Assembly: GCA_021813235.1 (NCBI GenBank)
Contig: JAKALG010000005.1
Location: 1 to 20,987, forward strand
Reading direction: 5' to 3'
Origin: a bacterium
GTDB lineage: Bacteria > Patescibacteria > Paceibacteria > UBA9973
Length of the DNA: 20,987 bases
Shown here: positions 5,336 through 11,820 of the stretch, one piece after another
How positions within the stretch are numbered: the first letter of the stretch is position 1
Layout of the letters: every line of letters begins with the position of its first letter
Translations under genes and position numbers: made by a program
Notes under the pieces: model-generated
The model's database searches: none
What the model was told of the DNA's origin: nothing
The model's input: the letters and a program-made list of their open reading frames with translations, nothing else

Positions 5336-5406
5336 ATGTAATATATACTATACACTATGTAATATATATTGTATGTAAGGTATAGCATACATTATGTAAA
5401 GTATAC
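5336..5406 (+). repeat. Four iteron-like repeats in an AT-rich gap
   Basis: TATGTAANRTATA recurs at 5336-5348, 5357-5369, 5373-5385 and 5394-5406; the first two copies are identical and extend to 16 bases (CACTATGTAATATATA). Start-to-start spacings are 21, 16 and 21 bases. The surroundings are strongly AT-rich. Iterons beside an AT-rich stretch can mark a phage replication origin or a repressor operator; I see no DnaA box. The winged-helix gene at 6382 would be a candidate binder. Confidence 0.5.
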
Positions 5407-5687
5407 TTTACATGTGCTAAAAAAAATAATAAAAATTAAATTATTTGATGGGGCAAAAAGAATCAAATCATATCTTGACACGCTCAAACTCTCTTATAAG
5501 TAATTATTTATACTTGTGATAATATGATATTATCGTTAGTATGGGGGCATTTTACAAGTCAGGGAGAGCAAACCCGCAATAATGCTATACAGCACATTAA
5601 TACACACACCCTAAATAAACAACAATCTTAGATGAGGTTTTGCATCATACAAATAAACAATAAATCTAAGAGAATTAAAGAAAACCT
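5407..5687. other. Gene-free stretch with small palindromes
   Basis: No convincing gene is present. It contains GATAATATGATATTATC (5518-5534), which overlaps a TGTGATAATAT -10-like sequence lacking a good -35, and the inverted pair CTTAGAT/ATCTAAG around 5628-5672. A related AAATAAACAA phrase occurs twice. Nothing allows a firm assignment; it probably continues the control or origin region begun by the iterons. Confidence 0.4.
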
Positions 5688-6062
5688 ATGTGTAAGATAG
5701 ATAGTTTGTCAAAAAAGCAGTTCAAAGAAAATGCCACAGAACAGTCATCTAAAAGGATTTGCAATCAAAACAGTGGATCAGGTAAAACCATCATAAAAAC
5801 GTGGTATTTTGGATATGGCTCTATATGCCCACCAGAAGCCCTACAAGGTGGCTTAATTTTTAAAACGGTAAAATACTCAACTTTCATGGTTAAATCGAAA
5901 TTTGACCTTGTTTTTTATGGTGCAATCGGGTATGCGGGTCTGGTTCTGATGATAGACTCTGGGAAATGGTATTTTTTGATTTTGAAAAATCTACAGAATT
6001 CTATAGGAATCTACATTTTTTTGACCGATGTAGTTTCTTTAATTAATTCTCTATACAATTAA
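5688..6062 (+). CDS. Doubtful reading frame (124 aa)
   Basis: An ATG-initiated frame of 124 codons is open, but no Shine-Dalgarno precedes it. The N-terminal half is polar and of low complexity. The C-terminal half is hydrophobic with possible membrane segments (about residues 72-92 and 98-118). No family is recognised, and the junction between halves looks odd. It may be a decayed gene or a chance frame in a region otherwise lacking genes. Confidence 0.3.
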   Translation: MCKIDSLSKKQFKENATEQSSKRICNQNSGSGKTIIKTWYFGYGSICPPEALQGGLIFKTVKYSTFMVKSKFDLVFYGAIGYAGLVLMIDSGKWYFLILKNLQNSIGIYIFLTDVVSLINSLYN

Positions 6063-6084
6063 TTCTCTCTAATGTCTACGATTG

Positions 6085-6182
6085 AATCGTAGCCCTTGTA
6101 GAGTAAATGGTGGTATCAATCAATCGTAGCCCTTGATTCGCAAAAATCACCAAAAAGTGATGTAAATGAATCGTAGCCCTTG
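6085..6182 (+). repeat. Three direct repeats of AATCGTAGCCCTTG before a promoter
   Basis: Exact 14-base copies lie at 6085-6098, 6122-6135 and 6169-6182 (start spacings 37 and 47). The last three bases of the third copy overlap the first bases of the -35 box TTGACA at 6180. Such placement fits an operator array for a repressor or activator of the promoter at 6180. Confidence 0.7.
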
Positions 6183-6208
6183 ACAGATTTTGATGTTTGT
6201 GATATACT
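6180..6208 (+). promoter_or_regulatory. Consensus promoter with extended -10
   Basis: TTGACA, 17 bases ending TGTGA, then TATACT. It is overlapped by the third AATCGTAGCCCTTG repeat and drives the small membrane protein at 6229. Confidence 0.85.
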
Positions 6209-6228
6209 TCTTTTTTAGGAGATAAATT

Positions 6229-6354
6229 ATGTTGAAAAACAATAATCAAAACGGTTGTCTAAACATTATTGTGGCAATAATTGAACTTATTGGAATTTTT
6301 GTCTCAATTGCTTGGCCCATATTGTTGCTCTTTTTGTGGGCTAGTCAAAAATAA
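6229..6354 (+). CDS. Small membrane protein (41 aa)
   Basis: The ATG at 6229 has TAGGAG upstream. After a polar start (MLKNNNQNGC), residues 12-38 are almost entirely hydrophobic (Ile, Leu, Val, Phe, Trp), enough for one long or two short membrane segments. A Pro at position 30 could mark a turn. It ends Ser-Gln-Lys. It could be a holin-like protein, a superinfection-exclusion protein or another membrane effector. The tight promoter with operator-like repeats suggests that its expression is controlled, in keeping with a toxic membrane protein. Function is inferred from hydrophobicity only. Confidence 0.6.
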   Translation: MLKNNNQNGCLNIIVAIIELIGIFVSIAWPILLLFLWASQK

Positions 6355-6381
6355 TTAACTAAGAATTGTGGAGAAATAGGA

Positions 6382-6858
6382 GTGAAAATTAAGCATAGGA
6401 AAATAAAAGCAAAAGACCCTTTCTACACAAAAAACGTGACCTTTTTCAAAGTTCCACTTGCATTTCAAGCGCATATGAACTCTCTTTCACAGTCTGAAAA
6501 GGATGTGTATCTGACCCTAATTGTGCAGGTATATTACAGAAAAACTCTTGAAATAGACATGCCACTTGATACAATCGCATATTGGACAGGTATAAAGAGT
6601 CTCTCTACAATAACGAATGCGATTAGGGGCTTGGCAGAGAAAGGCTGGATTAAAGATATACTTTATCGGAAGCAGGAATCGAATGTTTATATCTTAAATC
6701 TTGAACCCACAATAAATTTTAAACTAATAGAAAAAATTAAAGAACGCTCAGAAAAAACAAGGAAAGCCAAACTAGATAGTATCAAAAATGGTGAAGCCGG
6801 AAAGTTCGAAAAAGGAAATATGGTATCCAAGAAGGATCAAACAAATGAAAGTATATAG
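6382..6858 (+). CDS. Winged-helix DNA-binding protein (158 aa)
   Basis: A GTG start at 6382 is supported by GGAG 8 bases upstream. Residues 29-95 read as a winged helix: SQSEKDVYLTLI helix, then IDMPLDTIAYWTGIKSLSTI (helix-turn-helix), then AIRGLAEKGWI followed by a beta wing. The C-terminal 50 residues are charged and helical. Phage replisome organisers and replication initiators share this layout (a wHTH N-terminus that recognises origin repeats), and the iterons at 5336 are near. A transcriptional regulator is equally possible. The 3' end overlaps the start of the next gene. Confidence 0.65.
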   Translation: MKIKHRKIKAKDPFYTKNVTFFKVPLAFQAHMNSLSQSEKDVYLTLIVQVYYRKTLEIDMPLDTIAYWTGIKSLSTITNAIRGLAEKGWIKDILYRKQESNVYILNLEPTINFKLIEKIKERSEKTRKAKLDSIKNGEAGKFEKGNMVSKKDQTNESI

Positions 6859-7246
6859 CGGTGAAAAAACAATTAAAACAATAACCGAAGATAGGCATAT
6901 CATTGATACAAGAACGCCCTTGTTTTTAGCATATGTTGATGGTGTTCCACTAGATTCAAAAATTGTTACACCAAGAAGCCGCACTAAGTTTAGGGCGTTT
7001 GCATGGGGGTATCCCGGCTTTCTTCCAAAAAACTTAGCCGTATCAATACTTGCAGATTGCTTGGACATTGTGGATGTAAATGATTTTAGATATAGTTTGG
7101 AGGCCGCATATGTTTTAAATAAATTCTATTATGAATATGTTTGTAGGGAAACATCTAATAAATGGGTAATCACAGAAGATGTTTTGTTGGAATATATCGA
7201 CAAAAGAGCAGATGAGTATGCCAGTATGGATTGGAGTAAACAGTGA
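6845..7246 (+). CDS. DUF6166-like protein (133 aa)
   Basis: I start the gene at ATG 6845, preceded by AAGGA and overlapping the stop region of the winged-helix gene; a GTG at 6788 lies deep inside that gene. The core, RTPLFLAYVDGVPLD followed by AFAWGYPGFLPKNLAVSIL, matches what I recall of the DUF6166 pattern (a WGY/GS..P..LA..IL motif after a short beta segment). The C-terminal half is helical and acidic. The family has no known function. Membership is from memory of the motif. Confidence 0.6.
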   Translation: MKVYSGEKTIKTITEDRHIIDTRTPLFLAYVDGVPLDSKIVTPRSRTKFRAFAWGYPGFLPKNLAVSILADCLDIVDVNDFRYSLEAAYVLNKFYYEYVCRETSNKWVITEDVLLEYIDKRADEYASMDWSKQ

Positions 7247-7357
7247 AAAATAATTTCGCAAAGTTCACATATTTGATTTTTGGGTTATTGTGTTTACATC
7301 TTTTTAAGAGTCGACTACTTGAGCAAAGAAAGTATCCAATTTCAACCCCTTCAACCC

Positions 7358-7386
7358 TTGACAAAAACAAGAAAGTGTGATACAAT
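7358..7386 (+). promoter_or_regulatory. Promoter of the phage RNA polymerase gene
   Basis: TTGACA, 17 bases ending TGTGA, then TACAAT. Transcription would start near 7393, leaving a leader of about 114 bases before the polymerase start. Its form suits the host's housekeeping RNA polymerase, as needed to make the phage polymerase first. Confidence 0.85.
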
Positions 7387-7415
7387 TTTATTTGGGGGAA
7401 ATGATAAAATAAAAC

Positions 7416-7454
7416 ATGGATAATCGGACAAAATACATAACCGGTTCCGAATAG
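7416..7454 (+). CDS. Possible 12-aa leader peptide
   Basis: ATG at 7416 opens the frame MDNRTKYITGSE and stops with TAG exactly at the base of the terminator-like hairpin at 7455. The binding site is poor (GGGGG is 17 bases upstream). The placement recalls leader-peptide attenuation, but the peptide may be untranslated. Confidence 0.25.
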   Translation: MDNRTKYITGSE

Positions 7455-7480
7455 GAGTCTATCTGTAAAAGATAGGCTTT
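7455..7480 (+). terminator. Terminator-like hairpin in the polymerase leader
   Basis: AGTCTATCT pairs with AGATAGGCT (one T-G wobble) around GTAAA, followed by TTTTT. It lies between the promoter at 7358 and the polymerase start at 7507, so it would attenuate the polymerase unless antiterminated. Confidence 0.6.
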
Positions 7481-7506
7481 TTATGTTATAAAAGGAGTCT
7501 CATGCT

Positions 7507-10215
7507 TTGAGGAAAATTCAGAATTTCAGCATATTAAAACTAGACAGCACGAGGATAAGAGATAACAATTATAATCTGACAGTATCATACAACCAAGCAG
7601 TGAATAATCAGGAGATTGTTCAAATAGCCGATTCACAACTGGTCAGGACAATAAATAGGTTGAAAGATTCCAGATACTCTGAGTCTTATCTAAATGAATT
7701 ACTAAGCAAAAAGAAAAGCCTTTCCAAAAAAAGAAATTCAAAAGAAAACCGGGAAGCCATATTACAAGTTATAAATGATATACAAACCATATTATATATT
7801 CCAGAACTGGTAAGCATATCATTTTCAAACAAACGACATACTGATAAAATAATAAAAAATGGATTTATCTTGAACGGGGAAAAATATTCTGCATTTATGG
7901 CATCATCTGGCATGATAAGAAGAAATACATGTCTATTTATTCTAGACAAGCTTTATAAAGAAATAGAATTAATTTTTGACAACGGTAGAAATCCAGACAA
8001 AGAAATGGTTGAAGTTAAGTTTGGGGTTTATTATTCGCTATATTCCAGTTCTTCTTTGGAGGTAACTTTTCCTAGAATTGCTGTAGTAAAAGACAAACTG
8101 ATGAGCGTCGTCAGAGAAGTTGATTATACAGAGATAATAGGTGAGAACAAAATAGGGGTTGATCCAAAGATTTATCCAAGAGAGATGGAAATTGAGTGCA
8201 ATAGTTTTGACGGTCAGGGTTTGGTGTCTCCGAGGTTTGCAAAAATCTGGTCAAGTGATTTGGAATTAGATTATATTCCATCTGCCTTTATAGTTAGATC
8301 GAGTTACCTGAAGGGGTTATGTGTAACCTTTGATTTTCATAAATTAGCAAAAGAAAAAGATATAAAACAGATTGTTGACATATACGAAAACTTAATAAAC
8401 ATTAGGGATGTGGATGTAATCATATCAGAGTCTCAATTCAAATTGTGGTCTAGTTATTCCTCGACAAATGATTATCTCGATAACTGTGAAAAAAATGATT
8501 TAGGGTGGGGTATTACTAGAGTCTCTCCGAAAGCAGATAAGACTCATGCTTTTTCTTCCTATCAATTTATACAGTCATTAAAGGTTGATAACGAAGCAGA
8601 GATTTGTGAGCCGACTGTAAATTGGTTGTCGTCTTTAGGTAACACAAAAGAAAATATACTTGCTTATTTGATGGGTGACATTGAATATTCTGACGGCTGG
8701 TTTAATAGATTGGAACCAAGTACTCAAGCGATTTTATTGGAAAATGATTTGCTAAAAGACACACACACCTTAAAGCAAATTGAAAAGTCAATATCTAAAA
8801 AGAAACACGATTCGTGCATGGGCAGATTGGTTTTTCAGGGCAATTATCAATTTATGATTGGCGATCCTTATGCTCAGTGTATACATGTATTTGGGCTTGA
8901 CGATGAAAGATTGCTTGATGAGGGCGAGTGTTACAGCCAGTTTTGGAATGAACGCGATGCGGGCGAAATAGCTCTTGTTCGATCTCCCAATGTTCATTCA
9001 AGCGAAATAGACAAATTAAGCCTAAAGAAAACAAGGGAAACAAAGGATTGGTATAGATATATTTCTTCTGGAATTATCTTCCCACCATACGGGGTTTCAT
9101 TGGATATGGCAGTTCTTGGTGGAGCAGATGTGGATGGAGATATTGTATTTAGTACCGACTACAAACCCTTTGTAAATGGGAAACAAGCAGGGAAGCCCCT
9201 ATTCTATGAAATACTTGTTCCAGAAAAAAGAAAGATAGAAAATAAAAATTCAATAATCAACAAGCAGTCTCTTGGAATTGGAAGTAAGGTGGGTTTCTTA
9301 ACCAACTATGGTAGTACAGTTGTGACAATGCTATCTGATTACAAATATGAATCCGAAGAATATAGAATTCTAAATAACAGGTATCATTATATCCGAACCG
9401 CACAAGGTCTGGAATTGGATAAGCAAAAAGGTCTTATTATTCCAGACTTCCCGAATTGGTGGTCAAAAGCCGAAAAAACAATGACGGTATTTGAAAAATC
9501 ACTTGTCGTTGCAAAACGCCCATACTTTTTTCGTTATTTATATGAGTATATGAACAAGAGATATAATTCGGAATTTATGGCATATGATAACATATCCAGA
9601 GTGATTTACAACATGGGACTTAGAGAACTAATATCCATTGAGAATCCCACAACAGATCAAAAGAGTTTAATCGATACCTACAGGACTAAATCGTTTTTTA
9701 TAGATAATCAATCTATTATGAATCGTGTCTCTCACTACATGGAGCATAAAATCAAAGACATGTCCAGAGAGAGAAGAGAAATTGGTAAGACATTTGATTA
9801 TCGAAAAATACTTTCGAAGCGTAACTACAGTTTAAATAAAAACGATCTGGATAAAATGCAAATTCTTTTTAAGGAATATAAATCTTTAAAAAGAGCCTTG
9901 CGCGAGAGTTTGCAGGATTATACAGAAGAAAATTACTCAAGTTTGGATCAGATTAGAAGATACATAAATAAAAGAGCCTACGCAACCATAAGTTCAAATG
10001 CCGAAGATTTGGCGAACATGGTCGTTTGTCTTTGTTATGGCGTTCTGGGTGAGACATCCAGAAAGTTCGCTTGGGAATGTTTTGGGCAGGAGATAGTTGA
10101 AAATATAAAAAAGAGAAAGAAGGACAACTTCGTAAGAGTTCCGATAAAAAATAACCAAGGGTCTTTTGATTATTTATATAGTAGGTATGGAATTTTTCTT
10201 ATGAATATTGACTAA
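7507..10215 (+). CDS. Single-subunit RNA polymerase of the RdRP/QDE-1/YonO type
   Basis: This 902-residue protein carries the hallmarks of the eukaryotic-type RdRP superfamily (double-psi beta-barrel polymerases). The active-site motif GGADVDGDIVF has its three Asp at 541, 543 and 545. About 45 residues earlier, ALVRSPNVHSSEI (489-501) corresponds to the RxPxxHxGDI element. Upstream, FDGQGLVSPRFAK (234-246) with PSAFIVRSSYLKG (258-270) matches the DGxGxxS and PSAFxxRxxxxKG elements. In this superfamily SPbeta YonO is a DNA-dependent RNA polymerase and QDE-1 copies RNA. The start is TTG 7507, 9 bases after AAGGAG; an ATG five bases upstream reads only ATG CTT TGA in another frame. The next gene starts inside its stop codon. 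Late-gene transcription is the likely role, by analogy with YonO. Confidence 0.88.
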   Translation: MRKIQNFSILKLDSTRIRDNNYNLTVSYNQAVNNQEIVQIADSQLVRTINRLKDSRYSESYLNELLSKKKSLSKKRNSKENREAILQVINDIQTILYIPELVSISFSNKRHTDKIIKNGFILNGEKYSAFMASSGMIRRNTCLFILDKLYKEIELIFDNGRNPDKEMVEVKFGVYYSLYSSSSLEVTFPRIAVVKDKLMSVVREVDYTEIIGENKIGVDPKIYPREMEIECNSFDGQGLVSPRFAKIWSSDLELDYIPSAFIVRSSYLKGLCVTFDFHKLAKEKDIKQIVDIYENLINIRDVDVIISESQFKLWSSYSSTNDYLDNCEKNDLGWGITRVSPKADKTHAFSSYQFIQSLKVDNEAEICEPTVNWLSSLGNTKENILAYLMGDIEYSDGWFNRLEPSTQAILLENDLLKDTHTLKQIEKSISKKKHDSCMGRLVFQGNYQFMIGDPYAQCIHVFGLDDERLLDEGECYSQFWNERDAGEIALVRSPNVHSSEIDKLSLKKTRETKDWYRYISSGIIFPPYGVSLDMAVLGGADVDGDIVFSTDYKPFVNGKQAGKPLFYEILVPEKRKIENKNSIINKQSLGIGSKVGFLTNYGSTVVTMLSDYKYESEEYRILNNRYHYIRTAQGLELDKQKGLIIPDFPNWWSKAEKTMTVFEKSLVVAKRPYFFRYLYEYMNKRYNSEFMAYDNISRVIYNMGLRELISIENPTTDQKSLIDTYRTKSFFIDNQSIMNRVSHYMEHKIKDMSRERREIGKTFDYRKILSKRNYSLNKNDLDKMQILFKEYKSLKRALRESLQDYTEENYSSLDQIRRYINKRAYATISSNAEDLANMVVCLCYGVLGETSRKFAWECFGQEIVENIKKRKKDNFVRVPIKNNQGSFDYLYSRYGIFLMNID

Positions 10216-10955
10216 TGAAAAGCTTTTTATATGATGAAAGTGAAACGGCTACTATAATTTATAACAATGGTTTTACAAACGGGTACGACAAACGAGAATT
10301 GTTGCTGTATGCAAAATATCTCAGGCATGTTCTTGGATATAAAGATGTTAAGATAAAGAAAAAGTTGATTGAGTTTTGTTCAAAAGATTCTTCTTTCAAC
10401 GAAGTAATCGAAAGAAAGCATATAAAATTCTGCGTAAAAAATAGCAAAGTAAAACTTTTTACGCGAACAAGTATTCTTATAACAAGAGAAGAAATTAATC
10501 GGGCTAAAAAGTTAAAGAATTTTGTTGCTCAAAAGGTCTATCTGTCTCTTTTGTTAATTGCAAAACGAAATCGATACAATTCTGTTTCTATAAAACTATT
10601 TACTGAAATAAAAAGAATCTCTGGTGTAAATTGCACTACTATAGAATTGGGATCAATACTGCACCTTTTGTATAAGGCGAAATTAATATATCCGACTGCC
10701 AATGAAAAAAATAACTTCATAGATGGTTATAATAAAATATTGGACATCGACTTTGAAGGTGAAGCCGAAATAAGCATAAATAGTGATAGAGATTTATTTA
10801 ACTTTTCAAAAATATACGAAAAATATTGCGGTGGCTATTTAATATATTGTGAAGTTTGCAAAAAAGAAATGATAAGGAAAGGATCGGCTCATAGGCTTTG
10901 TGAAGAACATTTTCTAGAAAAGGAAAAGTTCAGAAAAAGGTCTGCGCGAATTTGA
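10215..10955 (+). CDS. Zinc-motif protein coupled to the phage RNA polymerase (246 aa)
   Basis: The ATG at 10215 shares one base with the polymerase stop (TAATG), so translation is coupled and the products probably work together. The first 180 residues are basic and helical (many Lys/Arg, Ile, Leu), with a possible helix-turn-helix around residues 130-165. The C-terminus has CEVCKKEMIRKGSAHRLCEEH (about 215-235), a probable zinc knuckle with two CxxC-like cysteines, a third Cys and His. No family is recognised. A specificity or processivity factor for the polymerase is inference from the coupling. Codon use matches the polymerase gene. Confidence 0.75.
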   Translation: MKSFLYDESETATIIYNNGFTNGYDKRELLLYAKYLRHVLGYKDVKIKKKLIEFCSKDSSFNEVIERKHIKFCVKNSKVKLFTRTSILITREEINRAKKLKNFVAQKVYLSLLLIAKRNRYNSVSIKLFTEIKRISGVNCTTIELGSILHLLYKAKLIYPTANEKNNFIDGYNKILDIDFEGEAEISINSDRDLFNFSKIYEKYCGGYLIYCEVCKKEMIRKGSAHRLCEEHFLEKEKFRKRSARI

Positions 10956-11069
10956 TGCCGATTCCTATTAATGGTATATATAAAGACTATTTTCTGCAAT
11001 GGTTTTTGATGTATATTTATTTAATAATAGTAGATATGGATATTTTTTGTTAATTATATAAAGGATAGT

Positions 11070-11411
11070 ATGACAAAAACACTAACAACAGACGATTTTG
11101 TGGCTCTTCTTGCAAAAAAGGGCAGATTCACGAAGGGTGACACGAAATATTTTCTGGATGCCTTAGTTGAAACACTAGAAGAACTTGTAGAAAGCGGAAC
11201 AGTTTTACGAGTGAGGGGATTAGGAAAACTTTATTATTCCAAGGTTCCACCTCGAAAAATCTCTGCCTATACCAATAAGTTTGGAGAGCATCATCCAGAG
11301 AAAACCCTGCCGGAGTCTAGGAAGGTAATATTTAAATTGGCAAGTAATATACGCTATTCGGGCGGAGAATCTATCCCTTCTGAAGACCTTGACAAAGAGG
11401 CTGAGTTGTGA
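11070..11411 (+). CDS. HU/IHF-family DNA-binding protein (113 aa)
   Basis: AAAGGATAGT precedes the ATG. The sequence follows the HU/IHF fold: helices DDFVALLAKKGRF and TKYFLDALVETLEELVESG, then the beta segment VLRVRGLGKLYYSKVPPRK with the family's GxGxF-like turn, the arm around residues 64-80, and VIFKLASNIR near the end. An acidic tail (SEDLDKEAEL) extends beyond the usual 90-95 residues. HU-type proteins bend DNA and assist replication, recombination or packaging; several phages encode one. The gene follows the polymerase unit by 114 bases. Its 3' end contains the promoter of the tRNA cluster. Confidence 0.85.
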   Translation: MTKTLTTDDFVALLAKKGRFTKGDTKYFLDALVETLEELVESGTVLRVRGLGKLYYSKVPPRKISAYTNKFGEHHPEKTLPESRKVIFKLASNIRYSGGESIPSEDLDKEAEL

Positions 11412-11417
11412 TATACT
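11389..11417 (+). promoter_or_regulatory. Consensus promoter of the tRNA/ncRNA cluster
   Basis: TTGACA, 17 bases ending TGTGA, then TATACT. It overlaps the last codons of the HU-like gene. Transcription would start near 11424, just before three hairpins and tRNA-Pro. Confidence 0.85.
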
Positions 11418-11429
11418 TTAAGTACATTT

Positions 11430-11473
11430 AGGAGTAGCCTCCTATCTTAAGCAAGATGGTGGATGCGCCACCA
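11430..11473 (+). ncRNA. Three back-to-back hairpins in the tRNA leader
   Basis: AGGAG/CTCCT (11430-11443), ATCTT/AAGAT (11444-11457) and GGTGG/CCACC (11458-11472) are perfect 5-pair stems with 4- or 5-base loops and no bases between successive hairpins. They begin about 6 bases after the predicted transcription start and end 4 bases before tRNA-Pro. They may protect the transcript end or guide tRNA processing. Confidence 0.55.
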
Positions 11474-11476
11474 TAT

Positions 11477-11550
11477 AGGGATATAGTTCAGCCCGGAGGA
11501 ACAATCGCTTTGGAAGCGAGTGGTCGGGAGTTCAAATCTCTCTATCCCTA
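11477..11550 (+). tRNA. tRNA-Pro (anticodon TGG)
   Basis: Cloverleaf: acceptor AGGGATA/TATCCCT, D stem GTTC/GAAC, anticodon loop TTTGGAA with TGG at 11511-11513, variable TGGTC, T arm GGGAG-TTCAAAT-CTCTC, discriminator A. No CCA is encoded. The anticodon stem has an A-G mismatch at its first pair. The body resembles bacterial tRNA-Trp (AGGG start, TAGTTCA, GGAGTTC...TCTC), and A1-U72 is unusual for bacterial tRNA-Pro; charging specificity is therefore less certain than the anticodon suggests. Confidence 0.8.
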
Positions 11551-11714
11551 CTTGTTTACAATTGTTGGGGCGTGGATAGATTCACTTAGCGCGATAGGGA
11601 TTGTGGGATAATTGCGCAATAAGCCCACAACAACAGCCTTACCTATGAGGTAGTGTTCTCGAAAGAGTTTGCGATCATACACTATCCGCCCGCCGACAGT
11701 TGTAAACTGTAATT
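11551..11714 (+). ncRNA. Candidate structured RNA between two tRNAs
   Basis: Positions 11554-11568 pair with 11693-11707 in an uninterrupted 15-pair stem (two G-U pairs). Inside, 11572-11579 pair with 11682-11689; TTGTGGG/CCCACAA (11601-11607, 11624-11630) forms a hairpin; GCGCGAT (11589-11595) can pair with ATTGCGC (11611-11617) in that hairpin's loop as a pseudoknot; TACCT/AGGTA and CTC-GAAA-GAG are small hairpins. No reading frame of note exists. Cleavage at the 3' end of tRNA-Pro and the 5' end of tRNA-Gln would release it with short single-stranded tails. I do not recognise it as a known class. Confidence 0.6.
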
Positions 11715-11785
11715 TGGTGTCTCGTATAACGGCAGTATACGCGCCTTTGGAGCGCAGGGTAATTGTTCAATTCAATTGACACCAG
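11715..11785 (+). tRNA. tRNA-Gln (anticodon TTG)
   Basis: Acceptor TGGTGTC/GACACCA, a weak D stem GTAT/GTAT with wobbles, anticodon stem GCGC/GCGC with loop CTTTGGA (anticodon TTG at 11747-11749 by standard numbering), variable AGGGT, T arm AATTG-TTCAATT-CAATT, discriminator G. U1-A72 and G73 are glutamine identity elements. No CCA is encoded. Confidence 0.78.
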
Positions 11786-11820
11786 CAAAGACGTATAATC
11801 AAAGGAGACATTTTTGCATA

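Noticed and set aside
4211..5410. CRISPR array suggested by the spaced short repeats
   Set aside because: The repeats are 7-16 bases, not of uniform spacing, and there are no unique spacers of constant length or cas genes.
5688..5900. Gamma-glutamylcyclotransferase-like phrase WYFGYGS in the 124-codon frame
   Set aside because: Only a few residues match and the required downstream residues are missing; judged coincidence.
7498..7515. Programmed +1 frameshift at CTT TGA, as in release factor 2
   Set aside because: A +1 shift leads into a frame that stops after about 20 codons and not into the polymerase frame.
10995..11028. Fifth TGCAATG promoter before the HU-like gene (TGCAATG, 20 bases, TAATAA)
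   Set aside because: The distal heptamer is missing and the -10 is poor; kept only as a possibility.
11551..11714. Third tRNA or group I intron between the two tRNAs
   Set aside because: No T arm/anticodon arm combination fits on either strand, and the segment is too short and lies between complete tRNAs, not inside one.
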